The position numbers and the translations under genes were made by a program. A stretch of DNA of 64,000 nucleotides from the NCBI GenBank assembly GCA_023333565.1, contig JAJKFH010001315.1:434001-498000 (forward strand), written 5' to 3'. This DNA is from Puffinus mauretanicus. Taxonomy: Eukaryota > Chordata > Aves > Procellariiformes > Procellariidae. Under the pieces are notes generated by a model that was given only the letters and a program-made list of their open reading frames with translations, did not search any database and was not told where the DNA came from. This document shows positions 63,285 to 64,000 of the stretch, piece after piece; the first letter of the stretch is position 1, and the number at the start of each line of letters is the position of its first letter.

Positions 63285-64000
63285 CCTCCAAGGATTAACA
63301 AGCTTATTCCAAGCTCATTATGATCTGGATATTTTTTCTGAATGAATTCCAAAACTAGTAACCTCTGTGCAACTTTGTCCCTGGCTGTGACCAAAGGATG
63401 GCTTGATATTGCTAAGGAAATAAGAGGGCTGACTGTTCACTTTTGTCCAACTACCACCATTTCAAAGGGCTTGGTGCTGGCAGTAAAGAGGCTAGCAAGG
63501 AGACTCAGACATCCCCTTTATGCTTCAAAGCTGAAGATCCTGGTAAACTATCGACGCATGAAGCGGGAGAGGGAACTGGAGGCAAGACGGGGCGGAAAGT
63601 CCAGCGCTTTTCAGGCTTTGACCATCCACTGACTTTTTCATTTCTGAGCTGACCAAATGTAGCCTATGCTGCCTTGAGTATCTACCTAGTGTTCCTCCAA
63701 GTTCTAGCTGTAGAAAGCAGTAATGGCAGGAACTGCTGAACAAGCTGCAGACTCGGACATAGAGCAGACTCAGACAACTGATCATCATAGGGAACAGCAA
63801 ATGCTTAATTACCAAACTAGAGTCAAACCCAAATTCTGAATTTAAAAAGTAACTAAAATTCGCTTACCAGCTGCATCGCCAGAAGCAATCTAGGCAGTTA
63901 TCATTAAAAGGTAAGCAGTCACTTAACATAATGATCAGTTACTTGCAACCCTAGAGTTGATTGTAGTAAGTGAGAGACAGGGTAATAGTCTGTAATTAAT

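Larger units (their letters stand above)
61082..64000 (+). other. PTPN5: PTPN5 intron, incomplete at the window edge
   Basis: The expected next exon (starting with the codon completing Asn and then PHSRVCL) is not in the remaining 2.9 kb, so the intron continues past the window. It holds the CR1 at about 62395-63284 and otherwise unique sequence. Confidence 0.8.

Noticed and set aside
63342..63632. 96-codon + strand open frame rich in K and R
   Set aside because: There is no domain, no splice context and no similarity that I recognise. It lies in the intron after 61081, and a frame of this length is expected by chance.
61082..64000. Search for the next PTPN5 exon encoding PHSRVCL and YINANYIRGY
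   Set aside because: No frame in this stretch gives these residues, so the exon must lie beyond the window.
1..64000. tRNA, rRNA, CRISPR, bacterial-type operons or phage modules
   Set aside because: None of the required structures, spacing or long open frames are present; the window is ordinary vertebrate intronic DNA around one gene.

Overview
This is a window of vertebrate nuclear DNA, almost certainly from a bird. It carries several CR1 LINE copies with the typical ATTCTATG-type 3' ends and one solo LTR of a kind widespread in birds. Its only recognisable host gene has a mammalian orthologue that I can align exon by exon. I see no bacterial operon, CRISPR array, rRNA or tRNA gene.

The gene is PTPN5, which encodes the striatal-enriched protein tyrosine phosphatase STEP, on the + strand. 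Seven coding exons can be placed: 834-896, 44440-44606, 45545-45664, 47471-47554, 54210-54448, 57742-57931 and 60997-61081. All have GT/AG borders, and the intron phases agree from exon to exon (1,0,0,0,2,0,1). Spliced together from the ATG at 857, they encode residues 1-308 of a STEP61-type protein: a divergent cytosolic N-terminus, two membrane segments (about 60-78 and 116-139), the RRQS phosphosite (S159), the kinase-interaction motif (217-228, RRGS with S220), the kinase-specificity stretch, and the first 28 residues of the phosphatase domain. The rest of the catalytic domain, including the signature cysteine loop, lies beyond the right edge. Numbering stays one residue behind what I remember of mouse STEP61 at three landmarks. 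This strongly supports the first exon, although its own sequence is hardly conserved.

Layout: 1-833 is sequence upstream of, or intronic to, the first coding exon. 897-44439 is a 43.5 kb first intron, mostly unique sequence, with a CR1 fragment (29334-29519), old degraded repeats, simple repeats, a possible conserved non-coding block (33600-34660) and a possible non-coding exon (20583-20693). 44440-61081 holds the remaining exons. The 6.7 kb intron at 47555-54209 has taken most of the insertions: three CR1 copies and a 601-bp antisense solo LTR with a 5-bp target duplication. The interval from 61082 to the end is the next intron, with a sense-oriented 0.9 kb CR1.

Most notable biology: the methionine that starts the short STEP46 isoform in mammals is a threonine codon here (54312-54314), and the mammalian proline-rich stretch before the first membrane segment is absent. 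I found no undescribed multi-gene system. Homology statements come from memory of the families; no search was run.
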